This document shows positions 1 through 13,573 of a stretch of DNA of 64,000 nt, one piece after another. Source of the DNA: Collybia mongolica (Eukaryota; Basidiomycota; Agaricomycetes; Agaricales; Clitocybaceae). The translations under genes were made by a program, and so were the position numbers. The stretch lies in the NCBI GenBank assembly GCA_013420905.1, contig JAAXNY010000001.1, positions 7,688,001-7,752,000 of the forward strand, given 5' to 3'. The notes below the pieces were generated by a model that was given only the letters and a program-made list of their open reading frames with translations, was not told the origin of the DNA and made no database searches. Each line of letters begins with the position of its first letter. The stretch's first letter is position 1.

Positions 1-230
1 TAGTAGAACAGAACAATAAAAATAAAAAGACCCGAAATGTGTACAGCGTCCTTCCAGTGAGAGAACAGGGGCAGAGTGAGAACAACAGTTTACAGCGCAG
101 CATGCCAGCACTTGGCAAATGCCGCGCAGCGAGGCCGTGGTGTGTTACTCCTCGCGTCGCCAGTATAATCCATCGACTATGGCGTATGGTGTGCTCCTCC
201 GGTGAGAGCATTGGCAGATAATGAAAACAT

Positions 231-1034
231 TCAATTCGTGCAATCGACCATCTCCCAGTCCTCTCCAGGGACGACTACCCACGATTTGGTGAGGATTGGA
301 GACGCGTCCGTCATTGTGACATCCTGGATCTCCTTCTCCCTGTCGCCCTGTGCGGCGACGATCTGCTCGAGATCCTTGGTGGCGGTCATAATCGACACCG
401 CAAGCCTGGGACCCATGCGTAAAATCTTCTGTCCCTCAGGCGTCGCCTTCATACATGTCGTGATGGCTTTACGGTAGAGATTGGGTTCAGCCTTCGAGCG
501 AGGGAATACCGGTCGACCGGGGAGGGTAGTACGGGTCGGAGCCAATGGAGAGGATTTACGGGGATGGGTATTAATCGTGGGGGGTCCGACAGGAGGGACA
601 GGGGTTGGAGACTTGCATGAAAGGATGGACACTTTGGTTGGTTTATAGGGCTGCGGCGCGTGGCGGAATGTGGGACGTGTGGGGCGCTGCTCCTGTCGGA
701 TACGTATTGTGATGGGCTCCAGTGAGCGGTTGGCGTTGGCTTTGCAGAGCTCTCGCTGCTCCTTGTAGAAGCGCAGAGAGCGGTAGTGAGGGAGAACGAC
801 GGACTGGTCGCGGGAGGGAGGTGGGCTGGTAGGGCGGGAAGGCTTAAGATCAGTGAGGGTGATGTACGACTCGGTGCGGCGAAGACCCATGTTATTAGGA
901 GTTAAACGGGGTGCTTTGGCTGGCCTGGGGCTTGGAGAAAAAGTACTGGCGGACTGGCCCGGGAAAGAGAACGAAGAAGTGCGTTTGCGGGGGTGGAGGC
1001 TAAGAGGAAGAGCTGGGGAGACCACGATGGACAT
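231..1034 (-). CDS. Basidiomycete hypothetical protein, 267 aa, single exon
   Basis: An uninterrupted frame of 268 codons from ATG at 1034 to TGA at 231. A longer frame begins four codons upstream at a TTG, but the ATG is the credible start. The N-terminal half is rich in Ser, Pro and Arg/Lys and looks disordered. The C-terminal third is more ordered, with a helical stretch around residues 190-235 containing KAITTCMKATPEGQKIL. It ends in an acidic and aromatic tail containing EDWEMVDC. I recognise no catalytic or binding motif and assign no function. The basic patch PRKRTSSF near residue 20 could be a nuclear localisation signal, which is inference. It is transcribed divergently from VPS39 across a 1.3 kb gap. 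Confidence 0.7.
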   Translation of the reverse strand: MSIVVSPALPLSLHPRKRTSSFSFPGQSASTFSPSPRPAKAPRLTPNNMGLRRTESYITLTDLKPSRPTSPPPSRDQSVVLPHYRSLRFYKEQRELCKANANRSLEPITIRIRQEQRPTRPTFRHAPQPYKPTKVSILSCKSPTPVPPVGPPTINTHPRKSSPLAPTRTTLPGRPVFPRSKAEPNLYRKAITTCMKATPEGQKILRMGPRLAVSIMTATKDLEQIVAAQGDREKEIQDVTMTDASPILTKSWVVVPGEDWEMVDCTN

Positions 1035-2372
1035 ATGTAGGATCAAATTGGGCTATAGCCAAAACAGCAGCAGAAGGGGTTGATATCCACGAACAAAAGC
1101 TTGGTACAATCCGGGAACAAGCTCATGTGTAACGCATTCAGGGGCACGTGACATGAGTCACAAATCCCCCTTTGTGGATGACAAGCGATGAAACGGTTTG
1201 GCCATCCATTTGATCTTGGCAGTTTGTGGCGGTGCGCTAACGGAACTGGGCATGATCGAACTTAGAACTCGATCACAACAGTATCATCTCTCCTGTGAAT
1301 ATCAGGTTGCTCGACAGATTGTTGAGCAATGATGCTCAGCTGCTCATAGAGACGATGTGTTGGCAGTTGACAATCAATGTTTCGGCCTCTTCCCACCCCA
1401 TGCGCAACGTGATGGGTCCATGTGGACGTCGGTCCATTCTGGGGTGACAGCCCGACGCATGCCACAGCAAAATACCGACACGCGCACAGGCGCATGCTCC
1501 AAATGGGCGTCTCATTTCGCGCCGCCCCACGTTGTGACTCTTTCAGACCGAGTCATTAGATGATGTCTAGAATGCAGCGTACCCACATGACCCACCTCAA
1601 CACCTCGCTTCCAAGTCCGCAACTGAGCAATCCGTACTTTTCTTTTTCTAGACAGAACATACATCGCTGATGAAGCAAGCTGTATTACATTCCAGGGTAA
1701 AAACGTTCCAATAGCCCTATCAGACTATTCCATTCCCGATGGACACACGACCTCGAAAGCGGTTATGGATGTCCACGTATGTTCTAGATAATGATATTGA
1801 TAAGGCGAAATCATCAAATCCGAGGGTAAGAACGACCTGATACCTGTATCCAGAGGAAGGTGTTATGGTCTAAATCCAAACGCCACAACCACACATACCC
1901 CTACTCAATATACTTAAGTAGTGTTCCGTGGACATCGTTCACTCCTAAGTTAGGAAGACCACGCCGAACAAAGTTTGGATGCAAGTAGGGGCAGTATCAT
2001 CATCATCATGAACGACGTGATCGTCTGGGAGCTAACGGGGGAGTTAGGCGGTTTAAGTGGGAGAGAAGTAGCTGCATGAAACTGTCGAGGGCTCTGGGCC
2101 TTGAGAGGTCCAGAGTGCGCATTTCGCGGAAGTAATAGCTTCAGGATGTCGATCAACGTTTAAAGACGAGGGCACTGGACAGAGGGCGAACGGAACTATG
2201 TGGGTTGAAATGTATAATGGTCATGAAGTATCTTGGATTCGAATGGTGAACGGTGGTGGGGAGAAACTTTTACTAATTACAAGAGGGACTCGAGGCGATC
2301 AACGTCACGTGTGATTTTATGTGCTCCATGTGAGGGCCCTTGCTGGGGAGAACGGGCTTTCCTTGACTCGAA
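1035..2372. other. Divergent intergenic region upstream of the hypothetical gene and VPS39
   Basis: This 1.34 kb stretch separates two divergently transcribed genes and must hold both promoters. Short open frames occur (for example 1262-1495 on the minus strand), but none has a convincing ATG, splice structure or recognisable product. A CACGTG E-box-like hexamer lies near 1146. Nothing else stands out. Confidence 0.5.
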
Positions 2373-5300
2373 ATGGCGCCTTTCTTATACCCTGACGCCC
2401 TTATATCAGGCTTCAAGGAAAAAATAGATGCTCTGATAGTCCAAGGTAGGTAGAATGGGCCAGAGGCAATGTCTCAAGCTTACACGTCGTGTCGTTTCTA
2501 GGAGATCGGTTGTATATTGGGACCTCCATAGGAAGTCTGCATATATACAGTATAGATGACTCTTCCGGTATCTCGTATTCTTTATATATGCTCGAAAAAT
2601 GTTGAATGATATGTAGAGGATGGGGAAGGCGGTGTTACTTTGGTCGAGGTGAAGAAGGGTTTGACGAGGAAACCTATAGAACAACTGGGGTTCATAAAGG
2701 ATATCAACTCTCTCGTCGTACTTTCAGGTGTGTATATATCATTCCATCTTTACCTCAAGTTGACTGGAACAAAAGAGGCGACTGTCACTTTGTATCCTCT
2801 ACCAACTCTCTCCCCACCCACACCACTTGTCAAGGCGAAAGCCGCGTTCTCTTTCGCGGTACACTCATCTATTCATCACATCGCGCCGGATGCAAAACCG
2901 GAGTATTCACTTGGCGCGGAGCCTCCCAAGGCAAAACCGATTCCGACATTGGTGACGCAACTGTTAGTTGGATGCCGACGAAAGGTGGTTATATACTCGT
3001 GGAAAGATGGGGAGGCACAGGATATCAAGGTGCGGATTCTCATTCATTCGTTGCCTACTGCAATGATAGCTGTTTGTCGCAGGAGTGCGCGTTACCACAT
3101 TCGGCGCGTTTAATATCATTCTTGAATGAGGACGCGGTCTGTTTCGCGTATTCGCCTACCGATTACGCCATGTTCTCAATATCCACTATGTCCGCGACCG
3201 AGATCTCGACGCCTCTTCCGATCACCACCTCTGCAACTGCCATGGGGGCGCTGACTGGCCTCACAGGGTACATGACACTAGGTCTTGGAGCGAAGGCCAA
3301 ACCAGCCGCTGTCCGCATTAACGAGTCAGAAGTTCTCATTGCAAAAGATAGTGAGCTCTTTCGTCGATATACCTTTCTGTTTTCGCTTACACCATTACAT
3401 GATAGATGAAGGCACCTTCGTTGGAACGGACGGAAAGTTATCACGTCCAGTGAGTATTGAATGGCCAGCACTCCCAGAGGAATTAGGTACCTTTTCTTCT
3501 GCACCTGCCCAACGACCAACTCAAGGCATCTACAGAATTTGTCAAGCCATACATCTTCGCTGTCCTCCCCCCAGGTTCTGTTCCCTCCCCACCTGCAATT
3601 ACAAATTCGTCCAGTACCACCATTGCAACTCAAGCCCAGCCCTCCTTCATTCCGACCACAGTTATCCAGGTCCGCTCTTCCCTGTCATCATCTGCAATAC
3701 AAACTATCCCGTTCCCCTTCAACCCTTCTGCATCCACCCCTACGCTGCCGACTGGAACTGCACCTGCCAATGCAGCGATCCGGCTCCTGACATCATCTCC
3801 GTCTGCCAAATCCCCCCTTTTCTTGGTAACTACACCAACTGATCGGAATACGGCGACGGCGGAAGGAAGTACAGTATGGCAATTCAATATGAGGCCTTGG
3901 GCCGAGCAGATTGACGAACTTGTGATGGATGGACAATATGCTGATGCTCTCGCCCTCCTCGATACCATCGATGAAGCTGTTCTCTCTGACAAGGTATTTT
4001 TATTTGAAAACTTAGTTTCGTAGCTCTAATGCTATCACAAAATAGGACACACGACGGATGCGTATTCGTGCCCTTCATGCGGTGTCGGAATTTTGCGACT
4101 CGAAGTTTGATCTTGCGATTGATACATTTATCGAACTTGACTTAAATCCTGCGAAAGTGGTTGCCTTGTACCCAGATTCAGTAGCAGGTCGGTTATCCGT
4201 GGCGCATGAGAAATGGATACCCCTGTATGGTGGCCCCGATTCGATTAATGTAGAGTCACCATGGGGCACAAACGGTCCGTTTATCTTTGTCTGTGTCATT
4301 CTATCTATACTTATCATTGAGAACCCTATTAGAGGAACTGCATCGATCGGCGGAAACGTTGGTACGCTACTTGTCTGACCGTCGCCCTAAACTCGGGGCT
4401 GCGCTGGAAGCCGTTCAGATCACACCGCAAAATCAATCCCATGAGATCGCACCACTGTCAGAAACATCAGTCGAGGAACTTTTCGCCCTCCCGAATGCAC
4501 CCTTGTCAGCATTGACACCCGAACAACTTCTTCGTTTCGCACAGATTGTTGATACAGCGCTGTATAAGGTATATTTAATCATTCGGCCTGGTCTTCTGGG
4601 CTCGCTATGTCGAGTCCCTAATTGGTGTGAAGTTTCTGAGGTGGAAGAGGATCTGCGTTCCCGTCAGGTATCTCCACTTTGGACTGACTTCAGCAAGTGG
4701 CTCACCTTGTGCGTTTGTTCTCCTGCAGAAATATGCAGAACTCAGGGACCTTTATAATGGCAAAAAGATGCATACGCAGGCATTATCCCTTCTTAGAGAG
4801 TATGGGATATCATCCAACTTCATAACGTCTAAGACTTATATGGATGCTTCCAGGCTTAGTCAACACGAAAGTGATATTGAGGATAAAGTTCTGCCCTCTA
4901 TCCAGTATTTACAGAAACTGGGATCAGAGCATTTACAACAAATTTTTGATGCATCTCGATGGATCTTCGACACTGATGCGGATATGGCCTTTGATGTAGG
5001 ACCGTGATCGTGCTCATTTACTCAACGACACTAACCGAACGAACAGATCTTTACCTCAGAGGACGTGGAACTTCCCCGAGAAGATGTAGCAAACTATCTT
5101 GAAGAGATCAGTCCAAAGATCTCTGCTCGATACCTGGAATACTTGATAGAGGATAGACATGAGGACTTGCCTTCTTTTCACGACCGCTTGGCAGAACTCT
5201 ACCTCAGCATGATCTTGACCGCGAAGAAACGAAATGATGAAGGTAATTTCCTGATTTTTACATCTGGAGTCGTTCATAATCAAAAATCTTTGCAGGAGCA

Positions 5301-6172
5301 CGAAAGGACATGTATTCTAAACTGCTGGAGTTCATCGATACCAATCAAATTTACCACGTTGACCGCCTTTACGGTCATCTATCCTCTACAGGTACATCGC
5401 TTCCCCCGTGCTTTGTCATGACGGTATCAATAATAGCATATTAGATCTATTCGAGGCGCGTGCTATCTTGCTCGGGCGTCTGGGTCGACATGATCAAGCC
5501 CTCGAGCTTTACGTCTATCGAATGCATGACTATTTGAAAGCCGAAGAGTAAGCCCAAAACTTCAAAGTTATGGCTGTCCTTTAACGGCGGTCACAGGTAT
5601 TGTAAACGCGTTTATCGGCCAGACACGGAGACAAAGGCCGTCTTTCTCACCTTGTTACGAATTTACCTGCGACCAACTGTAAATGTCACGGCTGATCTTC
5701 TCCGACCTGCACTGGATTTGATTAGTCGTCACAAACCCCGCCTGGATTCCGTTGAGACTCTTCAGCTCTTACCCCCTCTTGTGACGGCACATGATATCCG
5801 TGGCCTTCTAATCGAAGCTCTTCGAGCACCAATATTTGATATCGCCGTTATTCGTCAGATCAGCAAAGCTCGGAACGATCAACTTGCTCAAAAGTTGATG
5901 GTCCTGCAGTCCAGGAGAGTCAAGGTTACAGATAGTCGCATGTGCTTACGGTTAATAATCTTTCGTGACCAGTCGCTAACGTTTTTGCCGTCCAGATGTC
6001 CACAATGCCACAAACGTATTGGTAACAGTGTTATATCGGTTCATGCTCCTCGGTATGATCGGATTTCCTCATCACACATTCTATGCGCTGAACAATCTTT
6101 CTCAGGGGTGAGGTTACCCACTACCAATGCAGGGAATTGTTTGCTCGCCAACTCAACGAGATCAAGCGATGA
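2373..6172 (+). CDS. vps39: Vps39/Vam6 HOPS complex subunit, 1004 aa, 16 exons
   Basis: HOPS tethering subunit acting at the vacuole/late endosome in Rab7 (Ypt7)-dependent fusion; the role is family knowledge. Exons: 2373-2445, 2502-2567, 2617-2727, 2776-3029, 3083-3350, 3406-3486, 3536-3993, 4046-4274, 4333-4667, 4729-4995, 5047-5242, 5296-5391, 5445-5547, 5597-5950, 5996-6052, 6106-6172. They total 3015 nt with all phases consistent. The start MAPFLYPDALISGFKEKIDA is a typical Vps39 opening. An N-terminal CNH/beta-propeller domain (about residues 20-280, with KPIEQLGFIKDINSLVVLS) is followed by a Ser/Thr/Pro-rich linker. Next come the Vps39 domain 1 region (DTALYKVYLIIRPGLLGSLC) and a helical clathrin-repeat-like region. 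The C-terminal zinc-finger-like motif has CPQC at residues 965-968 and a final HYQC. The length is normal for the family. It converges on the ankyrin gene with a 210 bp gap. Confidence 0.95.
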
Positions 6173-6382
6173 TTCGGGCTCGGACTGGAAATTTTCGGGG
6201 TACCTTGTTTTTGGTTGGGGGGGTCGGGCAGTTGATGTAGTTGCAATTTATAGTTGAACGAATTGTCTATGTTGCATGATAATGTACAATGAATGTAGTC
6301 TACAAGCACAACAGCTAATATACCTTGCGTATAAATACAGTATAGATACAATAAATGACGTATAAACAAGATCTGACGCAGG

Positions 6383-9300
6383 CTATAAATATGCTCTCCG
6401 CTTCACTCCTCGAACCACTTCCTTAACGATGCGGAGCCATCCCATCACCTTATCCATTTCGTCCCAAGACCCAACAATGCTAGCTTCGATTTTTCGGAGC
6501 AACAAACGACGAATTGCTCTCGTGTCTTCGTCATCATTTTCCATCAGTGTAGGTGCGATGGAGGCGATTGAGGAATGCGAAGAATAGACAGATGACAAAG
6601 ATGCTACACTTGGCTGTAAGGAGAGGGAAAACCCGAGGGCACCCGGAGTGCTTGCGCCTTGTCTGATGGGGTTAGGATAGTCCGATGATTTCGTAGGAGA
6701 AATATCAAAACGAAGGTTTGATATCATGGTTTCTCGTTTCTGGGGAATGAAATCAGAAATGTACGGATGGAAAGATGAACGAGGCTCACTTTGAAAGCCC
6801 TTTTGATGACACGCTCGGCCCTTGAGATGGAATGATTAGCGGGGTTGATGAACTGGTCAGCCTGTGGCGCGTAGGGGTCAGGAAGGTTCTGAGTGTGCAA
6901 AAATACACCCCTTACTGAGCTCAAACACTGTTGGATAGTTAGGAGGTCTCGGCGAGACGCGTTGAGGACAACATTTGATGTGCGTAGTGCTCCATCGATG
7001 TGGATGTCGAAAGTATTGAGATAGTTGATTGATGAGGCGGTCCAAGATTTGACCTCTCTTCCAACAGCACAGCCTTGCTCATCAATATCTTTGATAATGT
7101 CGAATTTTGTCGGTTTGTCATGGACGGTGAGTATGCGTTTGAACCAAGATTTGATTTTCGCGGTCCCGTGACTTGTGACATCTTTTTTCTCCACCCTTTT
7201 CTCACTGTCGAGCTGTCTGATCTTTTCTTCAAGCCTCTTCTTTTTCTTCGCGAGATGCTTGATCCTGGCCTCCATGGTAGGGCTTCCGGTTGTGTTCCGT
7301 TCCAGGTAGGAAAGTTCACGATCGACGTCGGTAAGGTGTCCCATTTGAGCTTTGTATGCAGATATGTCATTGGCGATGGGCGGGCTTTCACCCCAATATA
7401 CCCAGGTCGTAGCTTGACTCGGAGAAGGGGGATCATTCAATTTTAGGTCGAACCGGCTGGTCTGTGTCCCGATAGATACACTATTGTCGTCTGGCTGTGC
7501 TATGTAAGAGGCTGAGTTTCTGCTAATTATTCCGGAGACGGCGGTGTATTGCGAGTCCTCAGAGTCTCGGTGTCTTTTCAAGTGCATAAATCCGCGCGCG
7601 CCAATTTTATCGATGGCCGACTGAGTGACTAAGTCAAGCAGGACATTGATCTTGTCTGCATTGGTCCGTAGTTCCTGAAGTTCTTTGGTCGCTTCCTCTA
7701 CCCGGGAACGGAAGTGATTGATAATACCCAGGTTAAGCTGTGAGGTGGTGGCCAAGACATTGTCGAGATGATCAAGGTAATCGGGGTCAGTGCGGTGATT
7801 GATAGAGGGGGAGGTATTTCGTAGATTGAGCAAGAGTTGCTGGGTTGACCCTTCAATGTCAAAGTCCAGGGGAGAATAAAGCGAAAGAGTGTCGTCAAAA
7901 ATAATGGGCTTTAATTCAGAGAATGAGACCAGGGAAGCGAATGAATCCGTCTGTCGAATTGTGCGAGTAGAAAGAGACGAAACTGAACGCAATTTTTCAG
8001 CGTCTTTGCCAAATGCGGCGCGAAATTCGGGCTTTGCGACCTCGAGAGCAGTTAATCTGTGTGAAATAAACACTTAGCCTCAATACTATCGAAACGCTAA
8101 AACCGACTCACCCCCTCGAGTTGCGTAACTCGCGAATACAGCCCGTAGTGTCACATTCGAGGAAAGTCATCAACAGGTTTATACAATTACCACGCTCTGC
8201 GGCGAGATGGATACAGGTTTCGTCGTTTTTATCTCTGGCGGACAGGGGGGCGCGGAGATCATGAATGAGATGTACAGTGAAATGATACAGGGACAATGCA
8301 TCGTCGGAACGTCCGAAAAACAGCCTTGTCGATTGTGCGAGGACGTGGAGGGGAGTATAGTGTTCGTTGGTCGTAAACAGGGCAACTTCGGCACCTGCAC
8401 AGTACAATGCATCCAGCACTTGAATACAAGGGCGTTTCACAGAGACGCAATGATGGATAGGGCCCCATCCATTGGAGTCCAGACGATTCACAAGGACAGG
8501 AGCTGACATTGGGTACAGCACTGCCGGAGATGAAGGTGGGAGGGCAGGGGCGAAGAGTAGTGAGTGCAAAAAGGATAAGTCCGACGAGGCGATAGAAGAA
8601 ATGAGCGTATCAGTCAATCGTGAGGTTGCTTGGTGCGTAAAGATAGAGAGAGGAGGGGCTTCGAGGCTATCGGACGGAAAAGAGGAGCTTGTGAGTACCA
8701 GTAAGTCTTCGAAACCCGGGGAGAGTTTATTTCGATCCGCGGACTAGCCCATTATTAGCGCAACGCATAGTTTTGGAGGAGCATATGGACGTACTTGGCT
8801 CTCCCGCCATCGATGGCGACGCAGGACTGATTCACATAGCCACAGGATTTGCGGATGAGATACCGCGTATTGTATTGAAGTGCGGTGGTTGCAGTCCCGG
8901 AAGTCGGGTCGCGCACCATGCGATAACTACAACATGTGTTCGTTAGGCACCGCAATTACGCCGGGGAATCACAAAAACGCACCAATAGTCGCACAACTTC
9001 AAGGCCGCCATCACGAGCAGCATCTGATAAGAAAATATCTCTGAGTCACGATAATATCGCGGCGAGAAATTTTTTCAGCTTACACATGAGTGCAGTTGCA
9101 CCATGGGTGTCCATGCCATCTACAGAAACTGTATCTTCGCTCTCTTCGAGGAGTAGTTGGACAACATCTGGCATATTTAACCATGCTGCCATGCCTAGAG
9201 GAATAACGCCATTCATGGGACTTTGAGGAGCATTCAGGGTAAACAGAGATATGTCGGGATGGCGCAATATGGTCTTGATGGTGTTGAGACGCTTTGCGGT

Positions 9301-9554
9301 CATGAAGGACGCGTTAGACGCGTCGACATCCTGCCATCTGTCACAGAGCACTATATCAGCTTTAAATCTTAGTCAGTAGATTCATACACGCACTGTTCTC
9401 CAGCGACGGCACACATGATAGCCGTTCGACCAGCATTATCTAACCCGTTGATGTCTGCCCCCAAGCTGATAGCATGATTGACACCGCCGTCGTCGCCCGC
9501 AGTTGCAGCACGATGCAGTCCATAATGATCATATGAGTGTTGGACAGCGTCCAT
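6383..9554 (-). CDS. Ankyrin-repeat protein with C-terminal coiled coil, 947 aa, 7 exons
   Basis: Exons in transcript order: 9554-9394, 9337-9084, 9023-8983, 8926-8795, 8743-8112, 8056-6790, 6739-6383. They sum to 2844 nt, with every junction GT-AG and phase-consistent. The start is ATG at 9554. The N-terminal half carries several ankyrin repeats, visible as LHRAATAGDDGGVNHAISLG, IPLGMAAWLNMPDVVQLLLE, AARDGGLEVVRLLLSHGA, NEHYTPLHVLAQ and DETCIHLAAERGNCINLL. The C-terminal half lacks repeats. It has a Lys/Glu-rich coiled coil (HLAKKKKRLEEKIRQLDSEK) and a Ser-rich end. Ankyrin repeats mediate protein binding; the partner is unknown. I do not recognise the full architecture and give no specific function. 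Confidence 0.88.
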
Positions 9555-11090
9555 CGTAAGTGGTGATAGAGGTTGGTCGTGAAAAGTCCCAAGAGATAAT
9601 AGAAAAGATAGAAGAAAAAGCTAGAAGACCGTGACGAGAGGAGAGAAGACGAGAACGCGCAAAGATACTTTCCTTGTTTTGTGTAAGTAGTTTTTTTTGG
9701 GGAAATTTTGGAAGCCAAGGGCTTCCCATATGTACTGGAGAGTTCAATGGGACCCATCCTACCGGGGCGGACAAATATGCAACGAGGCATCAGAAAAAAG
9801 AGAAGTGACCCTGAGCAAGCACTGTTTTGGACAATCATATAATCCCAAGGGCCAAGGTCAATAAACTTTGGAGTTCCGATTGTTCTTAAGCGAGCCATGA
9901 AGCACTTTAGGTAGCCTCAAGGCATTGTTCTAGTCAAATGCCGAAGCATAATAACACAGCGCATACTGCCTGGAAGCTATAAGTTCGAAGATGCTGTGAT
10001 ATATCTTCCCGCCGGTTTGTCGGCTTAAACGAAAAAGCGTGTCCCCGCCCCGCCTCGTGTCCCCCAACGAGCCCCGGATACAATCTCAGTCTGCCTCGAG
10101 GCCACTCAAGGGACTTGAAGTGGGAAAGAATACTTATAGAAAGTTCAAGGGTAGCTGCGGACGTCGGAGCGATGGCGCTCCGGGAGAATCCCGTTACTAT
10201 ATGCTATCTCATTTGCGCCAGATTTTACTATATAACAGACTGAGCCATACCGTTCTATGCCTTAAGCAACTTTATGAATGTAAGATCACATGGACTGTTC
10301 AAGGTACCTATAACTAGGTAATCGGGCCTTAAATGTACCTCCCAGAGATATTGATAGAGTTCAATAACGCTTACAACATGGAAAAAGAAAAAGACCTTGA
10401 GGCTAGGTTCAAGGTGCGTCGCGAAGACCCATTGGGCACCAGATGCCTTGTCAAGAAAAAAGGTTTTCACGATCGAGTCGGATATCCTCGTGCAATCACT
10501 GACACGTTGCAGCTTGCATATAGATTGTCAGTTAAAGGAGATGAGTGGGCGTCTCCCATCAAGTCAGGGCAGATTGGCTGGAATCGCTAGTGGATGCCAA
10601 ATAAATATTTCATATAGAGGGGTCATATGCGTTCAAACCTTGTGTGATGGATTCAGAAGCGATATAGGGATTTGTCCAAATTGACGTCAGGGCAGTGTAT
10701 TCATCCATGTAAGCCAGCCGCAAATGTTCTGAGGGGCGTGGTCGATATTGTGATTGTTAAGAATATGTATGTGTGGTAAGGAATTGCGACAAGAATGGTT
10801 GCGAGAGATGATTTATGTTTACATTATGGAAGGACCATGGATGGATGGATGATAGGGAACGAGTAGAGAGTTGATAATAATGGTGATAATATGATTATGT
10901 TTGGTTGTGGTCTGGGAAGAACACGAAGAAATGGAAGAAAGAATGGGTTGGATGAAAGAAGGGATGGGTGTGGGGTTCGGTTGTTGAAGTGCTTGATGTC
11001 CAACACGTCATGGGATTAAGCTTCCCTCCGAGCCATCCGGGGTCCAAACATTATTCAAGTGGCCGAAACAAACTCGGCAAAAAGACATTC
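9555..11090. other. Intergenic region between the ankyrin gene and mex67
   Basis: About 1.5 kb between the 5' end of the ankyrin gene and the 3' end of mex67, both on the minus strand. The part next to 9554 must hold the ankyrin promoter. Several short open frames exist (for example 10039-10317 and 10397-10684 on the plus strand). They overlap one another in different frames and resemble nothing I know. No RNA gene or repeat was recognised. Confidence 0.5.
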
Positions 11091-13573
11091 TTACAAGAAT
11101 GCTTCCCTGGATAGCGTTGCCTACAGAGAAGATGACGTAAGTAAGGCGATCACCAACAAAAGACAACGCTAGCCCACCTTGACTTGGTTGTAATTCGCTA
11201 CAGCCTTATCAAAGTCCCAGTTATTGCCCGCCAAGCAATCCAAACCAAACTTGACGTTTAGACCTGTCGTGTGGCATATTTTCAAGACGAGAGGGCGTTG
11301 TAATTCAGGCTGAGAACGAAGAAGCAAGGGGTGGGATCATCGTCAGTAAGGGTTGTTATTATTCTAGGCTTGGGGAAGGACATACGATAGCGGCAAGGGC
11401 CGTTTGTTGATCCATGGGCAAGGCAGATGCCTGCGGCTCCGACTGGGCAACTGCACGAGCCTGCCGTTTGCTTTGTGCTTGGACAAGCATTGGTCCGGGC
11501 TTCCATGCTTCATGACTAGAGTAGCCACGGATGATCCACTGATCGGATAGAATGACAACGTCCCACCCGCTGACTTTCGCACTAGAAGCACGATGCTCGT
11601 ATAAGCTCGGGCCTTATTTCCGGTTTACGGGTGAAAAACATACCGGGAACCTTCAGGTGCTGGCGCTAGGATAAATGTCCGGTCGAAAGATCTTATCCCG
11701 TTTGCAGGTACTAACCGGAATAGGATGATGAGAAATAGATAGCTGGCTATGGTCAGGGAAAGCGAGTACTCACGTTCTGCAAACTGTCCATGAACTGTCA
11801 ACAAGAGTCCCATTCCCTGACCATGTACGACAGGGAAGCTATCTAGGCAGAACTTCTCTGGGGGGCCTCCAATATCATGTTTCGTATCGGGTAGATCCAA
11901 GACAGCCTTCATGGTTTGTTCACCTCCTACATGCAGGCTATTCACTGTCTTGTCAAAGCCCCCGCCGATTCTTGCGAGATTTCGAGAACCACCCGCTCCA
12001 CCACTCAACCAGGGTCCCCATTTTAATTTCGTTTGGTTGGGCATCGAAGTCTGATGACCTTCTAAACGACTACGCGTAGGGATGGCAGTATTGGCTGAGA
12101 ACGAGAACGTCGCAGCGGGGTCATAAGCATCGGCAAGGGCAGTTCGCTGGTTATCGAAAAAATTGAAGAACCTGTATGTTCGATACATAAAATTATTTGG
12201 AAAACCAATATTCGACACAAGAGACGTACCGTACAAGGAAATTGCTAACAAGTGCGCCGTCAACACCCGTGACGAAAGAAGGTCCCATCTCATAAGGGAA
12301 AGTCGTGGCGTTTGGTTTTTGAATTGGCGCGGTAGAGGTCGACGGCTGCGGAACGTCGAAAGATATCTGAGTGATTGCTTCTTGGTCTAGCACCTCTAGC
12401 GATGAGCATCTTCTAGCCATCTCGCTGTAAACGCCCGTGTTAATCCGAAGAACCAACAGATTTAATATAATCAACACACGTTCTATACCGTTCACCACGG
12501 CCATTCTGGTATTCAATTTCCCGAATGGGGTTCCCTAACAGCACCAACTCCCGCAAATGCGTCATCTTCTCCTTTCTTCCCGAAATATAGTCAACATCTC
12601 TCCAGGTTTTGAGACAATTGCCCTGTAAAGATAGGTTGGCCAGGCGAGGCAGGTAGTGGTTAAGATGCGCTAAATGGTTGCCCGAAAGATTGTTGTTAGC
12701 GAGGGAAAGGGTTTGCACCTAGTTGAACGATGAGATGATATATGACCCGAAACCGCGGCACGACCTACCTCAGGCTTGAGTTGGGATGCGAGTTTGAATA
12801 TTACTGCAGCGTCGCGAACAGAACCCCCGTGGCCTGGTGGCGTTAGGTTGTGTTTTTTTACGAGCTCGTCATCGATCATGGACTGCAGAAACGCAATTAG
12901 GATACATGACACAAAACATTGACGATTGGCTTGAAGACATCGCGGGACATGTTCGCTCTGGTCCGAAATGCGTTCAGCCGATCTAATCTGAAAAATCTTA
13001 CCTCGAGGTTAAGAAACCGGCTGTCGGGGTTATAGCGTTTCTGCACAAGTTCTCTCCACGGCTCCACGCCTTTGAATCTCACGATGGGGACACGAGGTGA
13101 TAGCACAATATTGTTGCCGGATGAAACAGCGTTTCTGCGTAACCGCCCAACAGCAGTTGGCCGTGCAGCACCTCTGATCGAGAGCGGGTCGGAAGGCCCA
13201 GCGTGTGATGACATACGGCTGGACAGCTGCGGAGGAGTATGAAATGAGTTCCCGTTCGTTCACGCGAGAAATAAGAGATGAAACGAGGGAATCGAAAAAG
13301 AACAACGCTGAATGCACAGCGCCGGCGTGCTTTGAAGAAGAGCAACCGTGTGGGGAATGTTCTTACCATTCGAGGGCCAGAACCCGAGCCCTGATCTTTG
13401 AAAGCATCTATCGCTCGCGGTTTGTGGCCGCGAATCTTCGAAGACCCCTTCCTGCCTCCTGGTTTGTCTGTAGGGTCCTTCATTTGAGCATCACGGTCGA
13501 TGAGGCCAGCACCCCGTAAAGCGTTACTGGCGATTGCCCTCGAGCCTGGCGCTGGCGTTGGGCTGGAGAACAT
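11091..13573 (-). CDS. mex67: mRNA export factor Mex67 (NXF1/TAP family), 600 aa, 10 exons
   Basis: General nuclear mRNA export receptor; with Mtr2/p15 it carries mRNPs through the pore (family knowledge). Exons: 13573-13367, 13226-13002, 12882-12769, 12718-12480, 12424-12230, 12171-11774, 11710-11644, 11581-11386, 11309-11178, 11120-11091. They total 1803 nt in consistent phase. The N-terminus is basic and low-complexity ([14 protein letters not shown]), then a leucine-rich-repeat domain ([44 protein letters not shown]). The NTF2-like domain starts at [19 protein letters not shown]. The C-terminal UBA/TAP-C domain reads [20 protein letters not shown] and ends ATLSREAFL. The intron after residue 144 is unusually long (119 nt). 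It contains open sequence, but skipping it gives the expected join FLNLE to [12 protein letters not shown]. Confidence 0.95.

Noticed and set aside
1262..1563. Overlapping short frames on both strands upstream of VPS39
   Set aside because: Several lack an ATG start, they overlap in conflicting frames, and none resembles a known protein.
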